Source: CAYJOG01 sp964371695 [NCBI: uncultured bacterium]
GTDB lineage: Bacteria > CAYJOG01
Direction: 5' to 3'
Length of the DNA: 5,763 nt
Assembly: GCA_964371695.1 (NCBI GenBank)
Contig: CAYJOG010000205.1
Coordinates: 1-5,763 of the forward strand
Shown here: positions 1 through 5,452 of the stretch, in pieces
Position numbering within the stretch: position 1 is the stretch's first letter
Layout of the letters: each line of letters begins with the position of its first letter
The notes under the pieces: generated by a model
The model's input: the letters and a program-made list of their open reading frames with translations, nothing else
Database searches by the model: none
Told to the model about the DNA's origin: nothing
Position numbers and translations under genes: made by a program

Positions 1-361
1 GGCCATAGCCCTCGCGCCGCCAGGGCAGATAGGCCCCCACGGGGTCGTATCGGGGCTTGAGTAACCGCCACAACGCCACGGTGCCGGTGAGGCCGTCGGC
101 GTCGTAATCGCCATAAATACAGATGCGCCGGTGGTCCCGCATGGCCCCCAGCACGGCCTCTACAGCGCGGTCCATGTCCTTGAGGCCCATGGGGTCGCCC
201 CACAGGGTTGGGCAGGGGTCGAGAAAACGCCGCCACTGGGCGTCGGTGGTTATCCCCCGCCGGGCCAGCACACCCCACAGGGCGGCAGGGGCTTCTTCTG
301 GCCCCGGCAACGCGGCGTTGATCTCCCAGTGGTGATGCACCACCGGCTCAGTGCTGGACAT
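1..361 (-). CDS. recJ: Single-stranded-DNA-specific exonuclease RecJ, N-terminal part (runs off window)
   Basis: RecJ is a cytoplasmic 5'-3' single-strand DNA exonuclease of the DHH phosphoesterase superfamily, acting in recombinational repair and mismatch repair. The reverse strand reads 120 codons from an ATG whose first base is at 361. The diagnostic feature is DHH motif I, IYGDYDADG (residues 82-90), with the aspartates that bind catalytic metal. It is preceded by the RecJ-like stretch GDPMGLKDMDRAVEAV (55-70) and followed by YLPWRREGYG (111-120), which matches the family's Y-[IL]-P-x-R-x-EGYG element. An in-frame TGA two codons upstream of the ATG fixes the 5' limit of the reading frame. 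No Shine-Dalgarno is visible; a TACACT hexamer lies 8 bases upstream. The remaining roughly 450 residues, including the DHHA1 domain, lie outside the window. Family assignment is firm. Confidence 0.93.
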   Translation of the reverse strand, partial: MSSTEPVVHHHWEINAALPGPEEAPAALWGVLARRGITTDAQWRRFLDPCPTLWGDPMGLKDMDRAVEAVLGAMRDHRRICIYGDYDADGLTGTVALWRLLKPRYDPVGAYLPWRREGYG

Positions 362-369
362 GGCCGGTC

Positions 370-375
370 AGTGTA
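370..375 (-). promoter_or_regulatory. Candidate -10 element for recJ
   Basis: On the minus strand TACACT ends 8 bases before the recJ ATG, so transcription would begin at or next to the start codon. No good -35 hexamer is seen 16-18 bases upstream, so this is a weak call based on position and on the same arrangement at the other genes here. Confidence 0.25.
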
Positions 376-413
376 TCGCAGGTCAGGTCGTCGCATAACG
401 AAAACGGTCTATT

Positions 414-451
414 CCCCTCTCCCCGACTGGGGAGAGGGTTGGGGTGAGGGG
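414..451 (+). repeat. Short GGGTGAGGG-type hairpin repeat (form without second hairpin)
   Basis: A perfect stem CCCTCTCCCC (415-424) / GGGGAGAGGG (429-438) with a 4-base loop is followed after TT by GGGGTGAGGGG (441-451). This is an intergenic REP-like repeat of a style widespread in proteobacteria. The same hairpin-plus-GGTGAGGG architecture recurs at 478-531 and twice in 1581-1839. This copy lacks the second small hairpin seen in the others. No U-tract follows, so it is not an evident intrinsic terminator. Confidence 0.8.
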
Positions 452-477
452 TTTACAAAAAGCAAAAAACCACTCTT

Positions 478-531
478 CCTTCTCCCGTCCGAAGGATGGG
501 AGAAGGTGGCGTGTAGCGCCGGATGAGGGCG
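478..531 (+). repeat. GGATGAGGG-type hairpin repeat with second small hairpin
   Basis: Stem CCTTCTCCC (478-486) / GGGAGAAGG (498-506) is followed by a small hairpin GGCG (508-511) / CGCC (517-520), then GGATGAGGGCG (521-531). It has the same modular order as the other copies in the window: large CT/GA-rich hairpin, small hairpin, G-rich tail. It lies 26 bases from the short copy at 414-451, in the same orientation. Confidence 0.78.
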
Positions 532-570
532 TAAAACAAATAACAAAAACCAACTTTTTTCTTTATGCCT

Positions 571-600
571 GACTGGATTCCCGCCTTCGCGGGAATGACG
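571..600 (-). repeat. ATTCCC-type (dRS3-like) palindromic repeat
   Basis: A perfect 8-bp stem ATTCCCGC (577-584) / GCGGGAAT (589-596) has a CTTC loop and is flanked by CTGG and GACG. Read through on the minus strand it encodes the familiar peptide VIPAKAGIQS, a hallmark of this dispersed repeat. The ATTCCC-N8-GGGAAT core corresponds to the dRS3 type first described in Neisseria, and similar elements occur in many proteobacteria. It sits 16 bases past the stop codon of the ABC ATPase gene, so it would be in that transcript's 3' end, but no U-run follows on that strand. Confidence 0.85.
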
Positions 601-612
601 CCATTTTCCTGC

Positions 613-1530
613 CTACTCCACCAACTCGCGCCCCGTGAGAAGCAGAAAGACATCCTCCAGGTTGGGCTGGCGAAACACGCCCTGTTGTTCGTATTGCTGG
701 CGCAGGGCCGCGAGGCCGGGGTGATCAGGCGCGTCGAAATAGAGATAGACCCGGCCGTGGGCTTGCTGATGGTGGCGGCCGTTTTCGCCGTGAGCCGCCA
801 AAAGCGCCATGGCCTCGGACTGCAACTCCAGCGGCAGTTCCACCGCCCGCGCACCGGCGTGTTGGCGCACCAGCTCGGCGGGCGCACCACGGGCCACCAC
901 GCGGCCTTCGCTCAACAGCACCAGGTCATCACACAGGCGCTCGGCTTCTTCCATGTAATGGGTACACAGCAGCAGGCTCACGCCAGACTGTTTCAGCGCC
1001 CGCAGGCGCTCCCATATCAGATGCCGCGCCTGGGGGTCCAGGCCAGTGGTGGGTTCGTCCAGCACCAGCAGCTTGGGTTGATTGAGCAGGGCGCGGGCAA
1101 TCATCAGCCGCCGCCGCATGCCCCCCGACAGGCTGCGGATGGGTGCCCGCTGGCGGTCTTCAAGCTGCATGTCGCGCAACAGGCCGGTGGCGCGGGCCAC
1201 GGCCTCGTGCCTGGGAATGCTGAAATAACCGGCGAACACCACCAGGTTGTCCAGCACGGTGAGGTCTTCGTCCAGGTTGTCCTCCTGATGCACCACCCCC
1301 AGGCGGGCCTTGAGCTGGCGGGCGTCGCGCTGGGGGTCCAGACCCAGCACCTTCAGTTCGCCGCCGGTGGGGGGCAAAAACCCCGTCACCATGCGCAGCG
1401 TGGTGGACTTGCCCGCGCCATTTGGCCCAAGAAATCCGAAACAGGCCCCCTCTGGCACCGACAGGTCTATGCCCTTCACGGCTTCAAAATCGCCATATTT
1501 CTTTTGCAGACCCCGGGCAACAACCAGCAT
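613..1530 (-). CDS. ABC transporter ATP-binding protein, NodI-like (ABC-2 export type)
   Basis: A complete 305-residue ATPase that would energise an ABC-2 exporter at the inner membrane. Visible motifs are Walker A GPNGAGKS (35-42), Q-loop glutamine in VVHQEDNLD (Q82), signature LSGGM (134-138), Walker B LLVLDE (154-159), D-loop GLD (163-165) and H-loop histidine (H191) in CTHYMEEAERLCDD. The Q-loop region (QEDNLDEDLTV) and the C-terminal LEDVFLLLTGRELVE match the NodI/DrrA-like group that usually pairs with a NodJ-type permease. No permease is adjacent: downstream are repeats and recJ, upstream are repeats and an unrelated gene. The ATG at 1530 is bounded by an in-frame TAA three codons upstream. 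A C6 run rather than a Shine-Dalgarno precedes it. The substrate cannot be told from the sequence; true NodI exports nodulation factor, and nothing here suggests that role. Confidence 0.93.
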   Translation of the reverse strand: MLVVARGLQKKYGDFEAVKGIDLSVPEGACFGFLGPNGAGKSTTLRMVTGFLPPTGGELKVLGLDPQRDARQLKARLGVVHQEDNLDEDLTVLDNLVVFAGYFSIPRHEAVARATGLLRDMQLEDRQRAPIRSLSGGMRRRLMIARALLNQPKLLVLDEPTTGLDPQARHLIWERLRALKQSGVSLLLCTHYMEEAERLCDDLVLLSEGRVVARGAPAELVRQHAGARAVELPLELQSEAMALLAAHGENGRHHQQAHGRVYLYFDAPDHPGLAALRQQYEQQGVFRQPNLEDVFLLLTGRELVE

Positions 1531-1536
1531 GGGGGG

Positions 1537-1542
1537 AGTTTA
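1537..1542 (-). promoter_or_regulatory. Candidate -10 element for the ABC ATPase gene
   Basis: TAAACT on the minus strand ends 6 bases before the ATG at 1530, separated by CCCCCC. This would start transcription at the start codon. No clear -35 hexamer is seen at standard spacing. Low confidence. Confidence 0.25.
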
Positions 1543-1580
1543 GAACTTATCTCAAACCACTTTCGGGATGGGTTCCAGCG

Positions 1581-1691
1581 AATTTTCCGAGTAGACATGG
1601 ACAAAAGAAGCGGCTTTTTCTTGCCCTCTCCCTGAGGGAGAGGGCAGTCGAAGATTGAGCAAATGTGAAATCTGAGACGGGTGAGGGGGAA
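1581..1691 (+). repeat. Left 111-bp arm of a composite inverted repeat (REP/MITE-like)
   Basis: In order this arm has an outer segment 1581-1613, a perfect palindrome 1623-1645 with 11-bp arms GCCCTCTCCCT / AGGGAGAGGGC around one G, a small hairpin AGATT (1652-1656) / AATCT (1669-1673), and the tail CGGGTGAGGGGGAA (1678-1691). Each part recurs in reverse-complement order at 1729-1839. The outer segments match at about 22 of 33 positions by eye. It lies in the gap upstream of the ABC ATPase gene and contains no credible ORF. Confidence 0.8.
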
Positions 1692-1728
1692 TGGGCCGCC
1701 AGCCCAAAAACCTGTCAGGATGCTTTCT

Positions 1729-1839
1729 TTCCCCCTCACCCGGATGAAACCTCACTCTGTTCGGTTTCATCCCGCCCTCTCCCTCAGGGAGAGGGCATTG
1801 AGGACACCCCTCCGTTTGTCTACATTAAGTCTGAAAATG
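1729..1839 (-). repeat. Right 111-bp arm of the composite inverted repeat
   Basis: This is the reverse-oriented partner of 1581-1691 and has exactly the same length. Tail TTCCCCCTCACCCG (1729-1742) is the perfect complement of 1678-1691. It is followed by a small hairpin GGATGAAACC (1742-1751) / GGTTTCATCC (1763-1772), a perfect 11-bp-arm palindrome around one C (1774-1796), and a diverged outer segment (1807-1839). The 37-base spacer 1692-1728 separates the arms. It ends 2 bases before the stop codon of the gene at 1842-2720, so that gene's transcript would run into a large foldable structure. Confidence 0.8.
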
Positions 1840-1841
1840 CT

Positions 1842-2720
1842 CTAATCCGCCGGACAGCAACGAAAACCGATTTCCGGCGAAACCACGGTGGGCAGGCGTG
1901 CGCCAAACCGCCTGCCATCCGCCCTGTTGCCGCACCCCAGCCACAGCAGCGCCCGGCCGTCTCCCGTGTCGTCGGCCAGCCACTCCGGCGCGGCAGACCC
2001 GCCGCAGATTTCACCCAGCGCCCCAAGGGGCTGGCTGCGCCAGTCGGCATAACCACACAGGCGCTGGCCTTTGGCCGCACAAATAGCCTGGGCCGGGGCG
2101 CGGGTGGCCGGTTTTCCGGCGGCGTGGAACGCTCCCGGCGGCGGCAGCAGGCGCAGGCGACACAAGTCCCCCGATGTCTGCACCGTGGTCTGCACCGACG
2201 CCGAAGCAGCACCCCAAGGCGGCGCGCCGTGGTCCACCAGAAAAACCTCGCCCAACGGGGCCGAGCCGGTGCGGTCGTTTTCCACGTCCTCGCCCTCAGC
2301 CGCCATCTGCAAGCCGCCGTATTGCAACACGGGGGGGGCAAAGCCGGTGAAACAGGTGTCGAGCGTGAGGGCAAAGGGTTGCTGGCGGTCTTCCAGCACT
2401 TGCAACAAATGGCTGGCGCTGAGGCTGGCCTGCCCCACCCACAGGCGGCTGTCCGGCCCCTGGCCTGTCATGTGGGTGGAGAGATACACCACCAGCGGCC
2501 CCGGCGTGCTGCGCAGGGTTTCCAGCAGGGCGTCCGGCGAGGCGAACAGGCCGCCCTTCACCTCACATCCGGTAGAGGTCTTCAGCCACCGGGGCACCGG
2601 ATCGCCATAAAAAAGCGCCGCCTGCCCCTCAAAACGGTTCTGGCCATGCACCACCAACGTGGCGGCGCTGGCCCGCCCAACCAGCCATAAAAGAACCATC
2701 ACAAAACCTACCCGCCGCAA
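1842..2720 (-). CDS. Predicted exported caspase-like (clan CD) cysteine peptidase with FGE/SUMF1-like C-terminal domain
   Basis: A 292-residue protein I do not recognise as a named gene. Residues 1-19 form a signal peptide (MRR, then a hydrophobic run, cleavage near ASA-A). Residues 20-165 resemble the caspase/legumain fold. A hydrophobic strand ends in LVVYLSTHMTG with candidate catalytic His83, and a second ends in ALTLDTCFTG with candidate catalytic Cys123; the 40-residue spacing suits clan CD. Residues 187-289 contain the FGE-sulfatase-like elements AICAAKGQRLCGYADW (212-227) and a terminal EIGFRCC (283-289). At about 100 residues this part is far shorter than a full catalytic FGE domain, so it is probably a C-type-lectin-fold binding or structural module. 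The tail is cysteine-rich, consistent with disulfides outside the cytoplasm. The start is TTG at 2720, because only this start gives a proper basic n-region; an in-frame TAG lies three codons upstream. ATG at 2699, after GGGTAGG, is the alternative. Active-site assignment is motif-based inference. Confidence 0.8.
   Translation of the reverse strand: MRRVGFVMVLLWLVGRASAATLVVHGQNRFEGQAALFYGDPVPRWLKTSTGCEVKGGLFASPDALLETLRSTPGPLVVYLSTHMTGQGPDSRLWVGQASLSASHLLQVLEDRQQPFALTLDTCFTGFAPPVLQYGGLQMAAEGEDVENDRTGSAPLGEVFLVDHGAPPWGAASASVQTTVQTSGDLCRLRLLPPPGAFHAAGKPATRAPAQAICAAKGQRLCGYADWRSQPLGALGEICGGSAAPEWLADDTGDGRALLWLGCGNRADGRRFGARLPTVVSPEIGFRCCPAD
2331..2338 (-). repeat. C8 homopolymer tract inside the caspase-like gene
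   Basis: Eight consecutive G on the plus strand are eight C in the coding strand, spanning codons 128-130, five to seven codons after the putative catalytic Cys123. A one-base slip would remove the whole FGE-like tail. The tract is long enough to be a candidate slippage site. Confidence 0.6.
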
Positions 2721-2727
2721 TGCTGCC

Positions 2728-2734
2728 TAGAATA
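2728..2734. promoter_or_regulatory. Candidate symmetric -10 element serving both divergent genes
   Basis: The 7-mer TAGAATA reads TAGAAT on the plus strand (2728-2733), ending 6 bases before the ATG at 2740. It reads TATTCT on the minus strand (2734-2729), ending 8 bases before the TTG at 2720. Only 19 bases separate the two start codons, so any promoters must overlap each other or lie inside the opposite gene. No good -35 match is visible on either strand. Confidence 0.4.
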
Positions 2735-2739
2735 CCCAA

Positions 2740-5259
2740 ATGGTTCCTGTCCTTCGCCGGTGTGTGGCGGGTCTTTTGCTGGCCCTGCTGCTGGGTGCAG
2801 CCAGCACCCACGCCGCCGCGCCGGTGGCCCCCGCACCGCCCGCCATGGACCCCCAGCAGATGAACCTGGCCATCAACGGCCTGCGGGCGCGACTGATGAA
2901 TCCGGCGGACACGGCCTCTGAAGCCGAAGCCACCAGCTTTCTGAAAATCCACCTTTCCAATCCCCAGACCCTGATGCTGGTGGATTCCCTGCGGGACCGA
3001 TTCACCATGCTGGACCGTCAGGAAGACGGCGCCGCCGCGCTGGCCGCCCTGGCCCGCCCCCACAAGGGCAGCAACAGCGCCGCCTATGCCCTTTATCAGG
3101 CGGGCCTGCTGCTGAAAAACGGCCCCGGCGCACGCCCCCGCAACCCCGGCAAGGCGTTGTCCTATCTGCTGGAGGCCGCTGGTTTTTTTGAAGGGGGTTA
3201 TGGGGCTGAGGCCCGTCTGGAGGCCGCCCGGCTTTATTTTGAGCAGGACGCCCTGCACGAAGGTCTGGCCCAGTTGCGTCTGCTCACCACCCCCAAAACC
3301 ACCGACCCCTATCTGCGGGAACGCGCCCTGGACCTCACGCTGGACACACTGCTCACGGCGGGCCTGAAAAACGAAGCCCTGGCCCTGGCGAGCGAGCAGA
3401 TGAAAACCCACGGCGACCTCGCCGCCATCGTGACCTGGGCCGAGGCGGCGGGGCGCACCCACCAGCGGGGCGTGTTCGCCTTTCTCAAAAAACACCGGGG
3501 GGGCAATTTGCAGCAACCGGCCTTTGCCGAGCGTTACATGCAGGCCGCCGCGCAAGAGGACGCACTGACCGAGGAACTGGACGAACTGCTCAAAACCGCC
3601 ACGCTGCCCGAACTGGGCACCCTGCAACAGACCCTGGGGCAGATGGACCGCACGCTGGACCAGTTGCGCGTGGTGGAGACCCTGATAGACAAACAGCCAG
3701 AGAACCTGCAATTCATGCTCACCGCCGCCCGGCTTTATGTGCAGAACAACTTTGTGGCCGACGCCGAGCGCCTGCTCAACCACCTTTTGACCAAGGCCCC
3801 CATGCAGGAGGCCTGGCGGCTGAAGGGGCGCATTGCCCTGGCCAAGGGAGACGCCGCCGCCGCTGGCGAAGCCTATGAAAAAGCCGTGGGTTTCAACCCG
3901 GCAGACCCCACCGCCTTTGAGCGGCTGGCCGCCGTGAGGATGGAAGACAACGACCTGGAAGGCACGATAAAGGTTTATGCACGGGGCCGGGAAACCCACA
4001 AAAACCCGGCGCTTTACCGTCTGCCCCTGGGCCGGGCGCTGGAACTGAACCTTCAGTTTGAGCCTTCTCTGGCGGAATACCTCGCCGCCCTGGCCGACCC
4101 TGCCCTGCAGGTGGGGGCCATGGGGCGGCTGGAAACCCTGTTGGCGAGCCAGCCCCCCCTGAAAGAAAAAATCGCCCCCGTTCTTGAAAGCCTGAAACTG
4201 CCCCCCCGGCAACACTGGCGCGCCGGTTTGCTCACCGCCGCCATGGTGAAGGATTTGAGTCGTTCCATGGAGGCCGCCCGTCAGATGCAGGCTCTTTCAC
4301 CGGGCGAAGAAGTGTTGCTGAATCTGGCCCAGCAGCATCTCACCGGCGAGTTTCCCGAACTGGCGGAAAACCTGCTGGAAGAACGCCTGAGCCAGGGCGG
4401 CGCGCCACCGGCGGCGCTGCTCTCGCTGGCGCAACTCAAAAAACGCCTGGGCAAACCACAAGAGGCCCTGGCCCGTTACACCGAGCTGCTGGCGCTGACG
4501 GGATATTCCCAGGCCGGTTCGCCGGTGGGCCTGCAAGCCCGGCTGGAGGCCCTGCTGCTGCGCAACCAGTTGGGCCACCCCCTGAGTGAACTGGCCACCG
4601 AAGTGGACCAGTGGTGGCGCGACGCCACCCCCTTCCCTGCCCTGCTGCAACAACCCATCGAAACCTGTCAGGCCTTTCTGGAGTTGCTCATCAGCCTGGG
4701 GCGCACCGACGCGGCGGGAGCGCTTTTGGCCAACAACCCGGCCCTGCCCGAAGCCCACCGGCTGTTCACACTGGGCATGGTGCTGTTTTTGAAGGGCCAG
4801 ACCAAAGACGCCCAGGCCCCCCTGCTGAAACTGGCCGAAAGCGCCAACGGCCGTTACGCCAACGACGCCATCCGCCTGCTGGCGCTCTCGCAATATGGTG
4901 ATGAAGTGCTGAACAACCCGGCCCTGCTGGAGGGCCTGCGGCTGTATATGGGGGGCCGCCCCCAAGAGGCCAGAGACAAGCTGGTGGCCATTTCACCGGC
5001 GGACCCTTTCGCCATGCTCTTCAAGGCGCTGAGTCAGGAAAAACTGGGAGAGGCCGCCGCAGCGGCCCAGGAACTGGCCGACCGGGTGGTGGCGGTGGAA
5101 AGTGTGTTCGGCCCCATGCTGCTTTATGAGGCCGCCCGCATGTTGCACACCGTGGCCCCGCAGGACGAACGGGTGCTGCAATGGGTGCGGCGGCTGGAAG
5201 AGGATTATCCCAACAATGTCTACCGCGAAAGCGGCAGGCGGCTTTTGAGCACACCCTGA
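2740..5259 (+). CDS. Predicted exported TPR / alpha-solenoid protein
   Basis: An 839-residue protein built of helical repeats. Residues 1-25 are a signal peptide (MVPVLRRCVAGLLLALLLGA, cleavage near THA-A), followed by an Ala/Pro-rich linker to about residue 36. The mature protein is probably periplasmic or membrane-associated. TPR-like units are clearest at about 322-353, 357-388 (WRLKGRIALAKGDAAAAGEAYEKA), 390-420, 558-587 and 673-700. The rest is helical with the same alternating Ala/Leu pattern, so the whole chain is probably one superhelical protein-binding scaffold. No catalytic domain or C-terminal anchor is visible. Codon use is strongly G/C-ending throughout the frame. The start is ATG at 2740; it has no Shine-Dalgarno but a TAGAAT hexamer 6 bases upstream. 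It is divergent from the exported caspase-like gene. Its specific role is unknown; an envelope assembly or adaptor function is inference. Confidence 0.9.
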   Translation: MVPVLRRCVAGLLLALLLGAASTHAAAPVAPAPPAMDPQQMNLAINGLRARLMNPADTASEAEATSFLKIHLSNPQTLMLVDSLRDRFTMLDRQEDGAAALAALARPHKGSNSAAYALYQAGLLLKNGPGARPRNPGKALSYLLEAAGFFEGGYGAEARLEAARLYFEQDALHEGLAQLRLLTTPKTTDPYLRERALDLTLDTLLTAGLKNEALALASEQMKTHGDLAAIVTWAEAAGRTHQRGVFAFLKKHRGGNLQQPAFAERYMQAAAQEDALTEELDELLKTATLPELGTLQQTLGQMDRTLDQLRVVETLIDKQPENLQFMLTAARLYVQNNFVADAERLLNHLLTKAPMQEAWRLKGRIALAKGDAAAAGEAYEKAVGFNPADPTAFERLAAVRMEDNDLEGTIKVYARGRETHKNPALYRLPLGRALELNLQFEPSLAEYLAALADPALQVGAMGRLETLLASQPPLKEKIAPVLESLKLPPRQHWRAGLLTAAMVKDLSRSMEAARQMQALSPGEEVLLNLAQQHLTGEFPELAENLLEERLSQGGAPPAALLSLAQLKKRLGKPQEALARYTELLALTGYSQAGSPVGLQARLEALLLRNQLGHPLSELATEVDQWWRDATPFPALLQQPIETCQAFLELLISLGRTDAAGALLANNPALPEAHRLFTLGMVLFLKGQTKDAQAPLLKLAESANGRYANDAIRLLALSQYGDEVLNNPALLEGLRLYMGGRPQEARDKLVAISPADPFAMLFKALSQEKLGEAAAAAQELADRVVAVESVFGPMLLYEAARMLHTVAPQDERVLQWVRRLEEDYPNNVYRESGRRLLSTP

Positions 5260-5319
5260 CACCAGCGGTGGTTGAAGAAAAAAGACAGGGCAGACAGTGA
5301 ATGCTTTGCAAAGAACAGA

Positions 5320-5379
5320 GGCGGGCGGGGACGCCCGCCCCACTGAAGAATGAGTATGGTTCCTGGAGTGGGGCGGGCG
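5320..5379 (+). repeat. Three-armed inverted repeat with alternative pairings
   Basis: Left arm GGCGGGCG (5320-5327) can pair with CGCCCGCC (5332-5339) over a 4-base loop. The extended middle arm CGCCCGCCCCACT (5332-5344) can instead pair perfectly with AGTGGGGCGGGCG (5367-5379) over a 22-base loop. The two pairings exclude one another. The structure begins 60 bases after the stop codon of the TPR gene and ends 110 bases before the aldolase start. No U-run follows either hairpin on either strand, so intrinsic termination is not evident; it may be a dispersed repeat or a 3'-end stabiliser. Confidence 0.75.
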
Positions 5380-5452
5380 CCTGAATCAAAAACCCCCAAT
5401 CCTTTTATCGGTCTTCCACCCTGACGCAGCGCACATTCCAGAGCCGCTCATA

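Noticed and set aside
414-600. Cluster of palindromes considered as a CRISPR array
   Set aside because: The units differ in sequence and spacing and have no uniform spacers.
565-1635. Open frame on the plus strand (356 codons) opposite the ABC ATPase
   Set aside because: Its first residues (WIPAFAGMT) are just the translated ATTCCC repeat, and the remainder is antisense to conserved ATPase motifs.
1623-1796. Palindromes considered as intrinsic terminators of the minus-strand caspase-like gene
   Set aside because: No run of U follows the stems on either strand; the inverted two-copy structure is better explained as a repeat element.
1854-2162. FGE/C-type-lectin-like tail considered as the variable region of a diversity-generating retroelement
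   Set aside because: No reverse transcriptase and no template-repeat copy of the tail is visible in the window. It could only be revived by a nearby RT gene outside it.
1665-2690. Open frame on the plus strand (341 codons) opposite the caspase-like gene
   Set aside because: It begins inside the inverted repeat, is Arg/Gln/Pro-rich with no domain, and is antisense to a frame with a signal peptide and two domain signatures.
2629-4215. Long open frame on the minus strand (528 codons) opposite the TPR gene
   Set aside because: It is antisense to a strongly supported coding frame, its translation is Gly/Gln/His-rich with no recognisable domain, and it crosses the divergent junction. It is explained by the scarcity of antisense stop codons in GC-rich coding DNA.
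4297-4965. Minus-strand open frame (222 codons) opposite the 3' half of the TPR gene
   Set aside because: It has the same low-complexity Gln/Gly/Val composition as other antisense shadows and no start context or homology signal.
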